The position numbers and the translations under genes are program-made. This document shows, piece by piece, positions 35,041 through 47,699 of a DNA stretch of 64,000 nt. Origin of the DNA: Ciona savignyi (Eukaryota; Chordata; Ascidiacea; Phlebobranchia; Cionidae); assembly GCA_000149265.1 (NCBI GenBank), contig CH003323.1, forward strand, positions 184,454 to 248,453, read 5' to 3'. The notes beneath the pieces are model-generated. The model made no database searches. It was not told the origin of the DNA and saw only the letters and a program-made list of their open reading frames with translations. The first letter of the stretch is position 1; each line of letters begins with the position of its first letter.

Positions 35041-35859
35041 ATCAAGCTGTTTATATCCGAAAATTTGAATGATAGTAGGTAGTAGTGTTCCACCGGATTC
35101 AGCTCCGGGTACGAGCACAGATGATTGTTCAGTCTATTTTAAGATACGTCGTTTATTACGTATGGGCAAACAAAAACTTTTTTTATTTTTTCAGTTCATT
35201 CTGCGTTTTACCCATTTTTGTGTTGAAAATTGTGCTTTCGTTACTTAATCGCCAATAAGAAATTGAGTTTCTATGGCAGCAGGTTTTGTGTTGATTATTG
35301 GGAAAATTTAGAGTGGTTTTTATCACACAACGCAAGCATTTGTCCAGCCGAGTAAGTAGTATTGAAGTTAAAATCTGATACTGAGTTCTGCTAATAATAA
35401 CTAATAAATACATGGATCGCACTGTAATTTCTTGATTTTATTCGTCATTCCGTACGTTAATTTATTCTGCTGGTTGTTTTTTTGTTTATAAAATCACGAC
35501 AATATATATATACCAAATTAATATAGGTCACGGGGACAGATAAGGTGTGGACGGACGGCTATTTTAACTTTGTGAAATGGATGGATCGCGGGTTGGTCGT
35601 AAACCACGACGCAAATAGTTTTCCAGTAATTAAAACGTTTAAATAGTACACAAGCAGAAATTGTGTTAACACGAATAATGTTCACAACTCGAACCAGCGA
35701 TTTGTAGCATTTCGTATTATATATAGTATTTATTATATACTTGTTTTAATTGATGTCTAAAACATTTTGTGTTTTAACGTCGCTTTTTGTGTTTGATGTT
35801 TTTTTTCTCACGTGTTTTATTACTCTTTACGTAATTATCACCTTGTACGGCCCTTTGTA

Positions 35860-36345
35860 TTTCCTCTGGTTTAAATCATTAACATCAGTTAGTCAAACGT
35901 GCAGGTGTGAAACGTCTCGCACCTTGTAATTTCCCTATATAAACTGGAAATTTGAATACCATAATATTATATATAAACCCTACTATTATAACCTACTTGA
36001 GATAAGCAAGTTAACTCGCTTCGAGAATAAACCGTATATTGAATGAGACGCAGAATACAACTAAAGTGAATTAAGAGAGTTATAGACTTCGAGTTTGAGA
36101 TCAAGACTAAAATCGTGGCTACCATATAACATTTGGTGGGCGTTCGGTGGAAACTAGACAGACATTCCGCTGCGCAGCTCGCCAGAGGTCGTGAGGCAGC
36201 CGGCTAAACAAGCTCAGCTAGCCTTAAGCAATCAGCTACAAAAGAAAGCGCGAGCCCACAGATTGATTCACCACACCCTAAACCAGGAGATTTTTTTACC
36301 CCGTGGGGCACCGGAGACCAATTAAGAAAATAACGGGCGTACTTT
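35860..36345 (+). other. possible gypsy 5' LTR end and leader
   Basis: TATATAAACC-type promoter sequence near 35971 and GAATAAACC near 36026 are followed by ACATTTGGTGGGCGTTCGG at about 36130. That resembles the junction between LTR and leader (AACATTTGGTGGTC type) of arthropod-style gypsy elements. No gag frame follows. Tentative. Confidence 0.3.
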
Positions 36346-36955
36346 GAAGGGGGAGTCAAAACAATATGCGAAATAATCAAACAATTTAGTAGTAAAAATA
36401 TGGAAAATTAAAAGTTTAATACTGTTTATTAATGTAGTAAGTACCAACGTTACAATGGAAAGGAACGATCTCTGTCGTAAATTTACGAAATACAAGTGTG
36501 GCGCACCTATTGAGAAGCACTGCCTTACACAATTAATTTTCCTTTTAAAAAAAGTTAAATCACCTTACTCTGCAAAAACATCAAACATTATGTACAAAAC
36601 TGTTTTAAAACAGTTAACATTTTCAACAATTACACTTCATTATTTCTTTAGTTTAAGAAATAAATCAATTAAATTTATTTAAGGTCTAATTTTGGGAAAT
36701 CAATCCTCAACCTTCACACTTTTCGCAAGTAAATGCCGCCAAAGTTTTCCCGTACGCACCACGTCTCATGATACCAGATTTACACAATTGGCATTATTGG
36801 ATCCTCCAATCTTCTCGGTCATCATCTCTGAATTTCAAATTTTAATCTGTAGGTAGATCTATCAATGAAATCTAGAACACCTACGCCACTAACTGTATAG
36901 GTGGCGGCGGTATGTTTGTTTAGGCGAATTCGGTTATTTGAATATTAAAGCAAAC

Positions 36956-37370
36956 CTGGGGCGGTATTCTGAGCTTTTACTCGTACGTAAGACTTACGAG
37001 CTCGTAACTCCTCGACGCTGCGCGGAGCTTAAAAGTGAAATTCCGAACGACACTCGCAAATGACTCGCATTTGGCTGACGCAAAAAGGAGAGATATGTGT
37101 CAAAACGTGAGAAAAAGAATCGACCAAAACAAAGAACCATTGCCGCACTAGCCTTTCACGCTGTTTTATTTGCAAATGTCTTTTTCCAAAACAACAAAAA
37201 ATGGTAAGAGTAGAAAGCGTGTTGCTATTTGGAGCGAAGAAGAAGTTGAAGCTTAAGTAGAGGAAATACAAACTCATGAAAAGCATGTTATGGGTTAATT
37301 TTCTTCGGAAATATCGGCAGATAAGTGGCAGACATTTTCAGATGTTTGCTGTGATCTTTGCTTTAAAATC
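36956..37370 (+). pseudogene. Harbinger-like Myb/SANT gene fragment
   Basis: The plus strand from about 37180 reads MSKTTKNGKSRKRVAIWSEE, EVEA, a stop, then VEEIQTHEKHVMG and ISADKWQTFSDVC. The RKR--WS-EE---L--E pattern is the Myb/SANT-like DNA-binding domain of PIF/Harbinger second proteins. GGGGCGGTATTCTGAGC at 36958 could be a terminus of such an element. The gene is short and interrupted. Confidence 0.45.
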
Positions 37371-37679
37371 CGTTAATATTCAGTTTTAAGACTGCAATTT
37401 TGTAACTTCACTGGTTATTTTTAAATTACCAGACTCAGTACCGTACAAGCACCGGTAGCCTACTATGTGGCCAAAGCAGCCCACTACTACAGTGGATTGG
37501 CATTTAAAGAAAGCCGTATTTTTTAGGTTAATTCTGTAAATATGTTTGGTACAAAGACTGGTGGAGGTAATAAAAACACTGACCTCCTCCACTACAGAGT
37601 GATCGGCATAATTGGAAAAGAGGCAGTAACGGGAGTTGAGGGCGTTAAGTGGCGAATTACCATTTTACATTTATTTATA

Positions 37680-39092
37680 CATCGGTTGGTAATTTGTAAC
37701 GATAAAGGCCCCTGTGGGTGTTAATAATGGTTTTGACTCATCATCCATGAGCATCTGTAAATATGCATATTTTAAATCCAGTTTTGAGAATTGTTGTCCA
37801 CCAGCTAAATTGGCAAAAATATCCTTGATTCGCGGTAACGGATACTGCTCAATATTCAGACACGGGTTCAAAACTTCACATTTACCTTTTAAAGTCGCCA
37901 CAGATCCTTACATTTCCATCCTTTTTGACCACTGGTACAATTTGCGTCGCCCAATTTCTCCATGATATGGGCTCCAGGATTCCTTCTTGTACCAACCTTG
38001 TTAGTTCCTGGTCAACTTTGCCTTTCAAACTGTATGCAAGTGTCCTTCTTGCCTTGATAAATTTTGGTTGTACATCCGGTTTCAAGTGTAATTTCCCTTT
38101 GATATTGCTTAAGGTGCCCAGATTTTCCCCAAAGTTGTGGAGCTTTCTTCATTTATTGCATACAAACAAACAACCACACTTATTATTAAATGATTTAAGC
38201 CACTCACGGCCTAACAAAGTAGGACCATCCATCCTCTTTTAATACGTATAACTTCAAGTTCCGGAGTTGGTTCTTGTAATTTACCTTGACAGGGTAAACA
38301 CCAACAGGTATTATACTTTTTCTCCCGTGTACGTTTTTAGAACAATATCGGTTGATTCGAGGTTGGCACCTTTAAATGTAACTTTAAATTTAGACACGTA
38401 CATTACTGACAAAGCAGACCCAGTGTCCAGCTCCATGTTATATCATTCACTTTTGGTGACAACACTATATAATCTTACGGTTTAAATATAGACTATTTAT
38501 TAAGTTTAAATAAATTCACTTTAACGGGTGCTTGGGTCCATTCCACGGCGTTCTTTTATCGGCTGGGGGGATACACACCCCCCCCCCGACCACAGTGTAT
38601 GCAGACCTCTGGTCTATTCTTTTGATAACTGGTCCTGTATGCTCTCTATTGCTAGAGTTAGTACCAACACATCTGTCCAACTTATATACAGATTGTGCAT
38701 TTTGCAGAGTCATAGTTTTTCGAAGCCTTTTCCATTTCTGTTGCAATTTCTATTTTATTCTTAAAGGTCAAATCAGACTCTGTTAGCAATCTTCTTTGAA
38801 TAGATTGATTCACTTTGCAGGCCACATACAAAACACTGGGTTAGTGCATCATCTAAGAAATTGCCATATAAGCACATTTTTCAGACAGTTTTCATACGGT
38901 TGCAACATACATAATCTTGCCCCCTTTTGCCCTCCTCTTGATCTTTAGTGGTGTTGGGGCCAAGTGATCCAATAACACGTCAATTAAGTATAAATAAATA
39001 AGTGGAATTCGTTTCTTCGCATGAATTTCATTTACCTCAAAATACTGCTTGCTCGCTCTCCAGTCTTCCACTAGGCCATCAAATTCCGCCAT
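37680..39092 (-). pseudogene. second Ty3/gypsy relic (gag end, protease, RT)
   Basis: Read on the minus strand: gag-like AEFDGLVEDW with RASKQYFEVNEI (39092 down to about 38950), QSESIQRRLLTESDLT (about 38810-38770), protease with ELDTGSALSVMYVSKFK (about 38440-38390), then RT with RNWATQIVPVVKKDGNVRIC and GDFK (to about 37885) and EQYPLPRIKDIFANLAGGQQ and FSKLDLKYAYLQM (to about 37750). This order, gag-PR-RT, is that of Ty3/gypsy elements of the KxDxxR group common in fish and molluscs. Frames shift at least three times, and the end after RT is lost. No LTRs were recognised. Confidence 0.75.
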
Positions 39093-39368
39093 TGAACCCA
39101 GGATCTATTTCTTTACAAAATTCCTGCTTAACCCTGACGCTTGGTACTAGGCTTATCCCATTCTCGTCGCCAATATTATAATATTCAGCAGTTTATTGCG
39201 TGCAGGAGAGACACTGAAAACTATTCGGAAATATGGGCAAACCACGTTGGACCGACCCAAGGTCATAAAGAACAACAACAAAGTCTCGTGATTAACATAA
39301 AATCAGTCAACCGAGTAAAATAACGTTATAATTATATCAAAGTTATGCACCAAATTTAGCTTTGAGAG

Positions 39369-39632
39369 ATGCCCGTTGGTCTAACGGTTAAGTGCGTCGC
39401 CTTTCAATCGAAAGGTTGCAGGAACGAAACTGGTCGCTAGCTAGTCGGTTGTGTCCTTGGGCAAGGCACTTTACGGATATTGCCTGAACCCAGCGGATTA
39501 ATGGGTTCTACCAAATCGAAGGAACGTTTCTATCATACACAACACACTGCAATAGCTCCGGTAAACAGACGTGTTAACCCCCTTGGTTTGTTTTCCCATT
39601 CACGGGGATAAACATGATTATCCTATCCTATA
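39369..39632 (+). repeat. SINE copy, near full length
   Basis: Begins GATGCCCGTTGGTCTAACGG (tRNA-like head with an A box), then GTTGCAGGAACGAAACTGG, TTGGGCAAGGCACTTTACGG, AATAGCTCCGGTAA and CACGGGGATAAACATG, and ends ATCCTATCCTAT. A block of about 40 bases is deleted after CTCCGGTAA relative to the 29.6 kb copy. Confidence 0.8.
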
Positions 39633-40329
39633 TTATAAAATAATTGAACGGACTATTTATTTATCTACTACTACCCATCAGACTATATCCCCCCCTAGTC
39701 TCTTATATACAAGTTCTCTACATTAGTAAAGTATTTTTCAAAAAATTCTCGAATACTGTTGGGCTCCAAATATTTTACCAAATCTTCATCACAATGAGGA
39801 GCATCAACACCTACGGCCACGGGAATTGCTCTATCCTTTGAGCTTGAACCAGTTCCGGTCGACCCTGCTGGCTAAACAACTCCATTTACAAATTGAGCAT
39901 AGGTATTGGCCCGCTTTCTAATTGATGTGGACAAGGCTGAATAAGGAGTTGACGGTTCGCATACATCCAACACTTGGTGGTATTTTTTAACTTACCCCGC
40001 GGCAATCTTATTTTGGTCCTCTTGTGTTGGTTTGCCAATTGTAAAATGGATCACTTCATATATGTTGCGAGGAGTAATTTTAAGAAAAAATCAGCTTTGT
40101 CAAGATAGACATTTGGGTAAGAAGAAATTTCATTTGTTGAATCCAGAGCTCTTCTTTATTAGATTGTAAAATGCAAAATTGTTCAAAATGTTTCCTTTTT
40201 TCCGGTTGGCACATATACCTCTGCATCTTTGCGTTGGTTAAGTCAGGTCCGAAGAATGGGAGTTGAAAACTTATATCGAAGCTTTCATCTTTATTCAAAT
40301 CGCTAGAGCTCAGAGAACCCTGCATTTAT

Positions 40330-41002
40330 ATATTCATTAAGGTTAATAATGCCTTGCTTAATAAGTACACAATCAACTAGCTAGCGGCTTGTTTCGATCT
40401 AACAACTTATCGGGGTTGCCTGCAGACCACAGACCGGCCACTGAGTGAGCTAACGATGTGCAATATGCAATTTAAAAAATATTGGGTGTACATTATTAAC
40501 ATGATGCAGTTCTTGCAATTCCCATATAGGGAATATAGGCTAGGTAACATTTTAAAGGTGGGGTTAGGTAAAAACAATCTGTTGTAGACTGACTACGGGC
40601 AACAATAAAAGAAGGGGTGTTTCACCAAAATAATGGAAATTAATTCTCTAACCCTTATGTTTAAAACTAACTCAAATGTGCTAGTCTTTATTTTAGTTTG
40701 CGTAGACTACCAGATATACGCGGCACATTTTGCCAGAATCACTAAATCCCATACAACATAGGTAACCAACAGCAAACTTATATCTAAATGTACACGTATT
40801 CCTACGCGTCATATTCGCTAGTGGAGTCTTCCAATAAATGTTCTTCCGCGAAGGTAAATAGAACGAACGTGCTTCCAGTCCGCAGACTAGTTTTTTTACT
40901 GTTGTTGGATACCAGCAGGCCACAAGCTCGTTTTGGCCTGTTCTACTTTTAGTCATTTTAATTGTCTTGACTTAGGAGATTATTTGCAACGTCAACATAA
41001 TA
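40330..41002. other. unassigned stretch with SINE-like trace
   Basis: AACTAGCTAGCGGCTTGTTTCGATC at about 40374 resembles the inverted SINE head. A minus-strand frame at 40693-40956 (87 codons) is open but has no motif I recognise. Confidence 0.35.
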
Positions 41003-41010
41003 CCTTAAAC

Positions 41011-41176
41011 CAGCGTTTCTCAAACTATGGGTCGCGAAAGGAATCTTGGCGGGTCGTGAAAAGTTATAGAAAGCTCTGATTAACTATACTGGCTATTTCC
41101 TATAGTTAAGTGGGTCGCCATAAATTGTGGTAATTAATAGTGGGTCCCAACTCTAAAAAGTTTGAGAGAACCACTG
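41011..41176 (+). mobile_element. 166 bp hAT MITE with perfect 8 bp target duplication
   Basis: Ends CAGCGTTTCTCAAACT and, inverted, CAGTGGTTCTCTCAAACT. CCTTAAAC flanks both sides (41003-41010 and 41177-41184). GGGTCGCGAAAGG and GGGTCGCC segments are typical of hAT MITEs of the ZBED5/FAM200 type. The same terminus closes the transposase relic at 52628, which could be a related autonomous element. Confidence 0.9.
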
Positions 41177-41184
41177 CCTTAAAC

Positions 41185-42845
41185 TGTTTAATGTATGAAC
41201 AGGACTGCGTACGCACCCATTCATTTTCAAACTTGGCAACATCATCAAATTTAATATGCATGAAGATTTAGTTCGCAGTGTTCGCAGTAATAAATATAAC
41301 AGTACTGTAGTAAGTGTTAATAAAACTTTTGTTTGTTTAAAGTGGGTTGTGGTTACTAAATTGATTGAGTTATGTGATTATCAATTAAAATAACTGTTAA
41401 TTTTAAAGTGGCTCAAAGGCCCCTATAGGGTGGCTCAAAGGACCCAACCGTAGGGGACCATTGAGCCACTTTGAGTCTTGGTACATTTTGGGCCCCTGTC
41501 AGCACAGCTTACATTTAAAAAGCTTCAAACGTTATCAAAATAAACTCCAAATATGGTAGCACTGGTAACACTTGTTTTTAACGCAAGTGCATCAACCATA
41601 GAAATCTTATGAAACATTTTCGAAAAAGTGGCTCACTGGTCCCGACTTTCCCCTACTATTCATTCCCATCCTTAATTGGCTTGAACAAATGTTAGTTTCA
41701 AAAACTGATGACCGCATTGCTTGTGGAAAGGCTCGTTCCTATTTAGGCGCAATGGAGAAACCACTCTATTTATGCTAAGAATGTTTCAAGATTTGGTTAG
41801 CTTAAAAACACACGGTTCGTGTGAAAATTCAAGGTCGAAAATGTCTCATCAGGGAAAAGCAAAAAAAATGTTGGAAATGCAATTCATCACCCCATTCGTC
41901 AAAACTTAGCCGCAACAAAGGGTCTAGGTCAGGAAATCTTAGCGCTTTGAAGCGGCCTGTATTATAAATACGGTAATACAGATTACGGGATTAGCGGTTC
42001 ATTCGCTAATCTTATAATACGGCTAAAATGTAGTCGCGAAGCAGTATTAAAACTTTTAAAATAATAGTTTTTTTAGGTATTAGCGATGGGGATTTGTTAT
42101 TTAAAAAAAAACGAAGGTTTGATTAATATTATATAATAGGATTTTCTTTATTTAAGTGTTTTATTGTTTGTTATCTATCTTATATCTAGCCTAAACAGGC
42201 ACACACAAAAATGTAGATATCTGTACCTGTAAACCTAATCTGTTGTATGACGGTTTTTTATAATGTAGTAGCAACATATAGCTAAGTGATGGAGAGGATA
42301 TATTTGCAAGGTGTAGCAGATAGGAGGTGAGTGAGTGTTTGCTGTATTGGCAGCCTAGGCATGTCTATTCCATTTTTAGGGTATCGTTGTGTTTCAGGTA
42401 GGCCATGGAAGGAAGGGGAAGCCTTTCATTACATGAGTTAATTATCGGCATATTTGTAGATTCATACTAGCCTGGTGCACCTGCAGGATTTATTACATCA
42501 TCATAAAAGCACTCAGCACTCCAAAAGTACCACCGGTAATCAACAAAAACCCTATATGACCACCAATCCCAGATATGTCAGACCGGTTACTGGAGTGCCT
42601 TTTGACCTGGGCTGCTTGAGGTACCCAGTCCAGCCTGCTGCTCTAACCAAATTCGTCCTTTTCCAGGGCCAGGGGTTTATTTGATAAAGCAGGCCAGAGG
42701 CTCTTCCCCAGAATCAGAATATTGGGTCAAACAAGCAATTCATAAAAATAATTACAAACAGCCAACATTATTAAAAAAAATGTGCAAAACAATTTTATTT
42801 TCTATGTTTTGTTTTTTTAATTAAACCAATAAATTTTTTTAAATA
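41185..42845. other. unassigned stretch
   Basis: Contains GGCTCAAAGG/GGCTCACTGG repeats around 41410-41640 that look like a small inverted or dispersed repeat. A short open frame at 41721-41909 has no recognised motif. Confidence 0.35.
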
Positions 42846-43296
42846 TAATATTAATATTTACTTTTGAAACACTGCAATCTGCAGTTGGTGTGTTGCGAGC
42901 TCCCTCTCTTCCCTCCTCTGGGCCCTTTCTCCTTTGCATCCATTCCTCTTCTTGGCCAACTTAAAGAGTTCCTTCTTTCTCTGTCTTGCAAATTTGAGCA
43001 TCCAAAATTATCTTTAACGAGTGGTAGAACAACCCCTACCACACACACACACACGTAGTTGCTACCTTCCATGAAATAAATTAGTAGCAACTTTCAGTGG
43101 GTTCCAGAACTAACCAGTGCGGTTCACGCAACTCCAGGTGCATCGCTTCGCTCCTGCTCGCCAGAGACATCACGTATGACTTGGAGCTTGCAGAGACATT
43201 TCCAAAACGATTGAAAACCCTGCAAAAAGTTGAAAATTTTTGGAATAAAAAATTTTTTTTTTCGTCCTCTGATCTTCCGGAGGACCCCTCCTCTTC

Positions 43297-43354
43297 ATCG
43301 CTTCTCGGCTCTTTTGAGCTAAGATCAAGTGTAGTATCTGTTCTTCTCAGTTTA
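43297..43354 (+). pseudogene. U2 snRNA 5' portion
   Basis: ATCGCTTCTCGGC followed by GCTAAGATCAAGTGTAGTA and TCTGTTCTTCTCAGTTTA is the first 60 bases of U2 snRNA with a few changes. It includes the branch-point-pairing GTAGTA at 43331-43336. The match stops after CAGTTTA. No snRNA promoter is recognisable upstream. A U2 stem-loop-like GTCCTCTGATCTTCCGGAGGAC also occurs just before it (43264-43285). Confidence 0.75.
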
Positions 43355-44085
43355 CCCTCAACTTTTCTTATTTTAAAAAATCATATATATTGATCTTGAC
43401 GACGGTGGCTACATTCAGCCCCCAAAAACCCACCCACCATCCCCAACGAGTGCCGGGGCATTGAAGAGCTCCGGCACAAATAGCACTTAACTTATTTATT
43501 ATTTTTTGACAACATTTTTATTTTTTCAAATTTTTTCACCCCTCACCCCCACCCTAATAGGTCCCTCGGGCTTGGGCCCCTTTTTCGTGCTCGAGAAGCG
43601 TCACATCGCCCCACTGACCACGACCTTCCCCGGCATTGGAGTCCTTGGCGTCTCCCAGGTCGAAACAGTCCCAAGTGATAGCACCTAATGCTCGACTTGT
43701 TTCGGCCTGGGCCGCCGAGGATTCCCAGAACGACCATTTCTAAATAACATTTATATTTCAGAATAAAACTATATATATATCGTTGGCGGGACTTGTCCCG
43801 CCTCGATACCGAGTGCTGCAGAGCGGCAAAATAAAGAAGAAACCGACGTCGCTCTGCAGCCAAGGACCACCAAACTCAAGCCAGCACCGTCGACAACCAA
43901 CATCCTCAAGTCGGCGGTTGCTGGAACAATTCTACAAAACCATCTATAATTATCACCCTGTGCAGCAGGAGGCCGTGTTTTTAAAACTACTCTGTAGTGG
44001 CTCATGATAATATTTCGCTCCTTTTTTGCCCCGTGTAAACTTAGTAGATGCGAATAAAATCAGTTGAATCACCTGGGACGGAAAC

Positions 44086-44155
44086 GATTCGTCCTCTATG
44101 TATTAATCGGATTTTTGAACTTGGAGTATGGTGCTGGAGCTTGCTCCACCCTGCT
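44086..44155 (+). pseudogene. U2 snRNA 3' portion, displaced
   Basis: GATTCGTCCTCTATG, TATTAATCGGATTTTTG and GGAGCTTGCTCC follow the order of U2 snRNA downstream of the point where the 43297-43354 segment ends, with about 12 bases of the internal stem missing. About 730 bases separate the two parts. Together they look like a U2 copy split by an insertion, or a U2-derived retroelement. Confidence 0.6.
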
Positions 44156-44439
44156 CACGGGTCATTATTGACACAAACTAACATGGGTCCAGGGTTTTTT
44201 TAATATCTCTGACATGCACGCACCGTGTTGGTACCGTTGTCCGAAACAAACTCCCAATAGGACAACAATACTAGTGGCATGTGCTTCACTTTCGATAATA
44301 TTTCTGTTTTGGTCTTTATGCACAAATGTCATTCTTTCAGGAAGATATTATATCCAGGAGCCAAATGTTATAGAAGCTTAATGTATGTCCCTCCACCATA
44401 TTAGTTGGCTTCAAATTTACAAAAAAAATACATTCTAAA

Positions 44440-46765
44440 TTAAATGCGAACCACGACGGCCACGAAGAAGAAGAAGACCGTTAGTATGTTTCTTAAGGAT
44501 CGTCGCCCTTTCCGCGCTGGCCGGGAGAGAAAAAGCATTATTTACAAGTCGCTTATTTATTAAATAAAGTTTTCAAAAATATGTAATCTCTTTTTTACCT
44601 CGCTTCTTATATTAAAGCCCTACATAAAAAAAGGATGCAAAAAAGCTAGGGAACCTCTTAAATCCTAGATTTTCAGTTCGTTCGACTTGTGTGCGGGTGG
44701 GTCAACGGCAAACTAACCTTTTTTAAAACAAAACTAATAGTGCGACCTATAGGCGAGTGAGTAGCTTATATACGGTAAGTTAGTTCCCTAAGCAAGTTAA
44801 GAAAATGTTCATATTCCAGAAGAAATGTGTCTACAGCAGCTAAAAACCCAAGTTGTTGGACACAGTTTGTACGTAAGGTAAGTCGACTGTGGTCTCTAGC
44901 ACAGCAAGCAATCCTTCTTTCCTTGCTGGCTTTAATGTTTACTTAAAACGAATCTTGGACAGCAAGTTCAATTTGGTGACCCGCACAATGAACGTAAATG
45001 TGGTCTTGATCTCGCATTGCGCTATCTGTCTGACCTAATTACGCAATCACAAATACCGCGTCTCTTTATCTGCTCGCATTTGGGCTTGCTGGTTTAAATT
45101 ACAATAGCCAAAAATAACCAATATTCATTCGGGTGGATAATAATGCAATATTAGGACGAAACCAAATAGTAAATGTCCTATATATATCACTCACTATCTG
45201 TGCAAAACATTTTTTATAAAAATGCATTTTTTGTATTATCATATCAGGTTTTAGCAATATTTCTCAGGAAATGCCATACATATGAGAATTGTAATAAAAC
45301 CACGAGTAAAACTGAACGAAAATTTGTATTGAACGAAATCAAAGGTTCCTCTTATGTGTCCTGTGATAAAAGATCCATCATTTTCTTTGATATCATGAGA
45401 CATTCTCGGTGATACCACTTTGGGCACAGCCAATCTAAAAGTGAGTATTTAAAAACCAGCTTACCCATTCCATAGGTCTGTTAATTTTGTTTTTTTTTCC
45501 GCAGCAGCTACAAAAGCTTTGTATTGGATCTGAATAAAATATATATTAATTAATCAAAGAGTCCAGACAAAAAAAACATAGAATGTGTGTATCCCATGGA
45601 TATAAATACTCCTTGAAAAAGAATATGTTTATACCCGATGCACGCGAAATTGTATTTGCCAGTTGTAGCCGGTGTTGTTTTCATGTCCATTGTAGTTTTT
45701 TGAAAAATAAGGAGTTTTTTCTCGTATAAGATCTTCCGCAATCTAAAATAACAAAAACCATAAATTGATAAAGTATTATACTCGTATAATTAAAACGAAG
45801 TTAGTTTCGTACTTTTACAATATAAACTGAAAAATCTACTTGAATAGGAGGGTGTTTCACTACCGTAGACTACTTGTCTTTAAGATTTCTTCCCGATAAT
45901 AAATACTTTCTAAAAAAAAAAAAAATTTTCTTCATGGAAACAGATCAAAATTAAGTTGTGTTACGTACGAAGAATTTAAAAATGTTTCCAATAATAACTT
46001 GAAACCTACAGTTGCAATGTCTCCGGATTCCTTTGTTGAGCCGAATGGTTCTACCAAACAAACTTGGTTTCGTCTCACATCGACAAACTATGGTATAAGA
46101 ATTCTCGTCATTTTACGGTCACAAACACATTCAAATAAATAAATTTCTTACCAATAAATTCCAGTGGTTGTTGTTGTTTTTGTTAAACACCCCAGCAATA
46201 ACATCATAATTCGAGAATGTAGTCTATAAAAGGTAGTAAACAGGTAGCCTACATTCATATAATAAATCATTTAAATAAATATAAACATGAACTCACGTTG
46301 TTGAGTGGATGATGACGTTTTAAAATGTTGGGTTGGCAAAACAGTCAATGACACACATACTGACAAAGATTTGCTTTGTCTTGCTAATAGATTAAGGCAA
46401 AAATCGATGGTCTAAAACAAAATATCAACAATTGTTACAAACGATAACAGCTGAGTAAATAAGACTTTTAAACTTACTGCGCCATCCAGCCAATTTCCAC
46501 CTGACAGTGTGTTAAATGAGTCGTGCGTTAAAACATATTTTCCATTTTAATGGACGACACAACAATGCAATGTGGTAGGGTTTTAAACAATATATTGGTC
46601 TCATAGTGAAACCAAGAAGATTGAGCTGATGACGAGGATGAGGTTGAAGCAGATAGTTCCAGGGGGGTGGAGGAAACCCTGAACCTGCACATGTTATCTA
46701 TATTAATAATTAACGCATGTCGAATTGTTTGCACCTATTTCGACTGTTAATGACTTGTAATATTC
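44440..46765. other. unassigned stretch
   Basis: GCGGCCACGA and TTAAGGATCGT motifs at 44450-44515 recur at 53700-53760, indicating a shared dispersed repeat. No gene is recognisable. Confidence 0.4.
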
Positions 46766-46774
46766 ATTGATATC

Positions 46775-47240
46775 TTTCAAAGCGTGCACCTCTCTCTCGC
46801 GCATCAGATGGCATGTTTGTATGGACTGGATAGAAAATCTAACAACAAATGGTGGGAAAAACTGCTTTACCGTTTGCTAATGATAACTGCTGTGAATTCG
46901 TGGGTCTCCAAAGAACCGCACTTGCAAGATGTCTGCCTGCCTTTCTTTGACTTCATTGTGGATTTAGCGGAGGCCCTCATTCATACAAAAAAAAAGGTTT
47001 AAGTGGGAGTTGTGTCAAACGACGTAGTAGTGGTGGAGTGGGCAGACCACGTAAACGAAAGCTGGAAAAAGTGTGCAATCATATTCCTAAAAAAGGCACT
47101 GTACAAGACGCAGATGTGCTGAATGCTCAAGGAGCAAAAGAGAGAAAAAAACGTACTGAAATTATGTGATGTGCCCATATTGCATCGAATGTTTCACAAA
47201 AGTGCACATGTAAACAGAAAAATAAACGTTTCGTTCATAT
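46775..47240 (+). pseudogene. piggyBac transposase C-terminal relic
   Basis: MHLSLAHQMACLYGLDRKSN, NKWWEKLLYRLLMITAVNSW (46784-46920) is the DQM---YGLDRKS-KWW---F--LLM-AVVNSW block of piggyBac-type transposases. With two later frame changes, RPRKRKLEKVCNHIPKK (about 47060) is followed by CAECSRSKREKKTY and YVMCPYCIECFTK (about 47118-47205), the C-terminal cysteine-rich zinc domain. The catalytic N-terminal two thirds is absent. GGGACATACATGTCCC at 47258 could belong to the element's end. Confidence 0.75.
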
Positions 47241-47699
47241 GTTTTCATGAATGTTTGGGACATACATGTCCCATTGGACTAGACATTTAACCTTAACGAC
47301 TTGAAAAAGTTTTACAATATACTCCTCGGGTCGGTAGCAGTTCTACGCCGCCGCAAATGGGCTTTTTCTCTAGCGATGGAGACGAAATAACTTTGCTGCG
47401 CGTACCATTTTATTTCAGCAGAGCCCTTCCTTCAGTCAGTTGGTTTTTTATATATATGTATAAAAAATGTTGTTTGTTAAATTATCTACTTCTGTTGAAT
47501 TCCAATAAAATGTTGCTAGCGTCGGAAGATACGCATTAGCTCTATTATACCTTGAAAAATATTTCTAATACCAGTTACATAAATTGCTTCATAAAAGAAC
47601 ATACAATCCAGAGAATCCGCAGGACCGACAAATGTTATATTATGTCTCGTGAGTGTGAAATGTTTAACTGAAAAAAGGGTCGGGAGTTTACCTAATGTC

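Larger units (their letters stand above)
42850..44440 (-). pseudogene. second BED-type hAT relic, interrupted by U2-containing sequence
   Basis: The minus strand at 43090-42850 reads LLIYFMEGSNYV then VVGVVLPLVKDNFGCSNLQD, matching LLLVTDFIEGSNYVTVAGVV of the 24 kb relic. Sequence at 44200-44440 matches 24960-25290 of the same relic (ACCGTTGTCCGAAAC, GTCATTCTTTCAGGAAGATA, AGCCAAATGTT). About 1.1 kb between (roughly 43090-44195) is foreign and includes the split U2 sequence. The gene is dead. Confidence 0.55.

Noticed and set aside
38267..38786. Plus-strand open frames at 38267-38485, 38528-38764 and 38532-38786
   Set aside because: They are antisense shadows of the minus-strand gypsy protease and gag relic.
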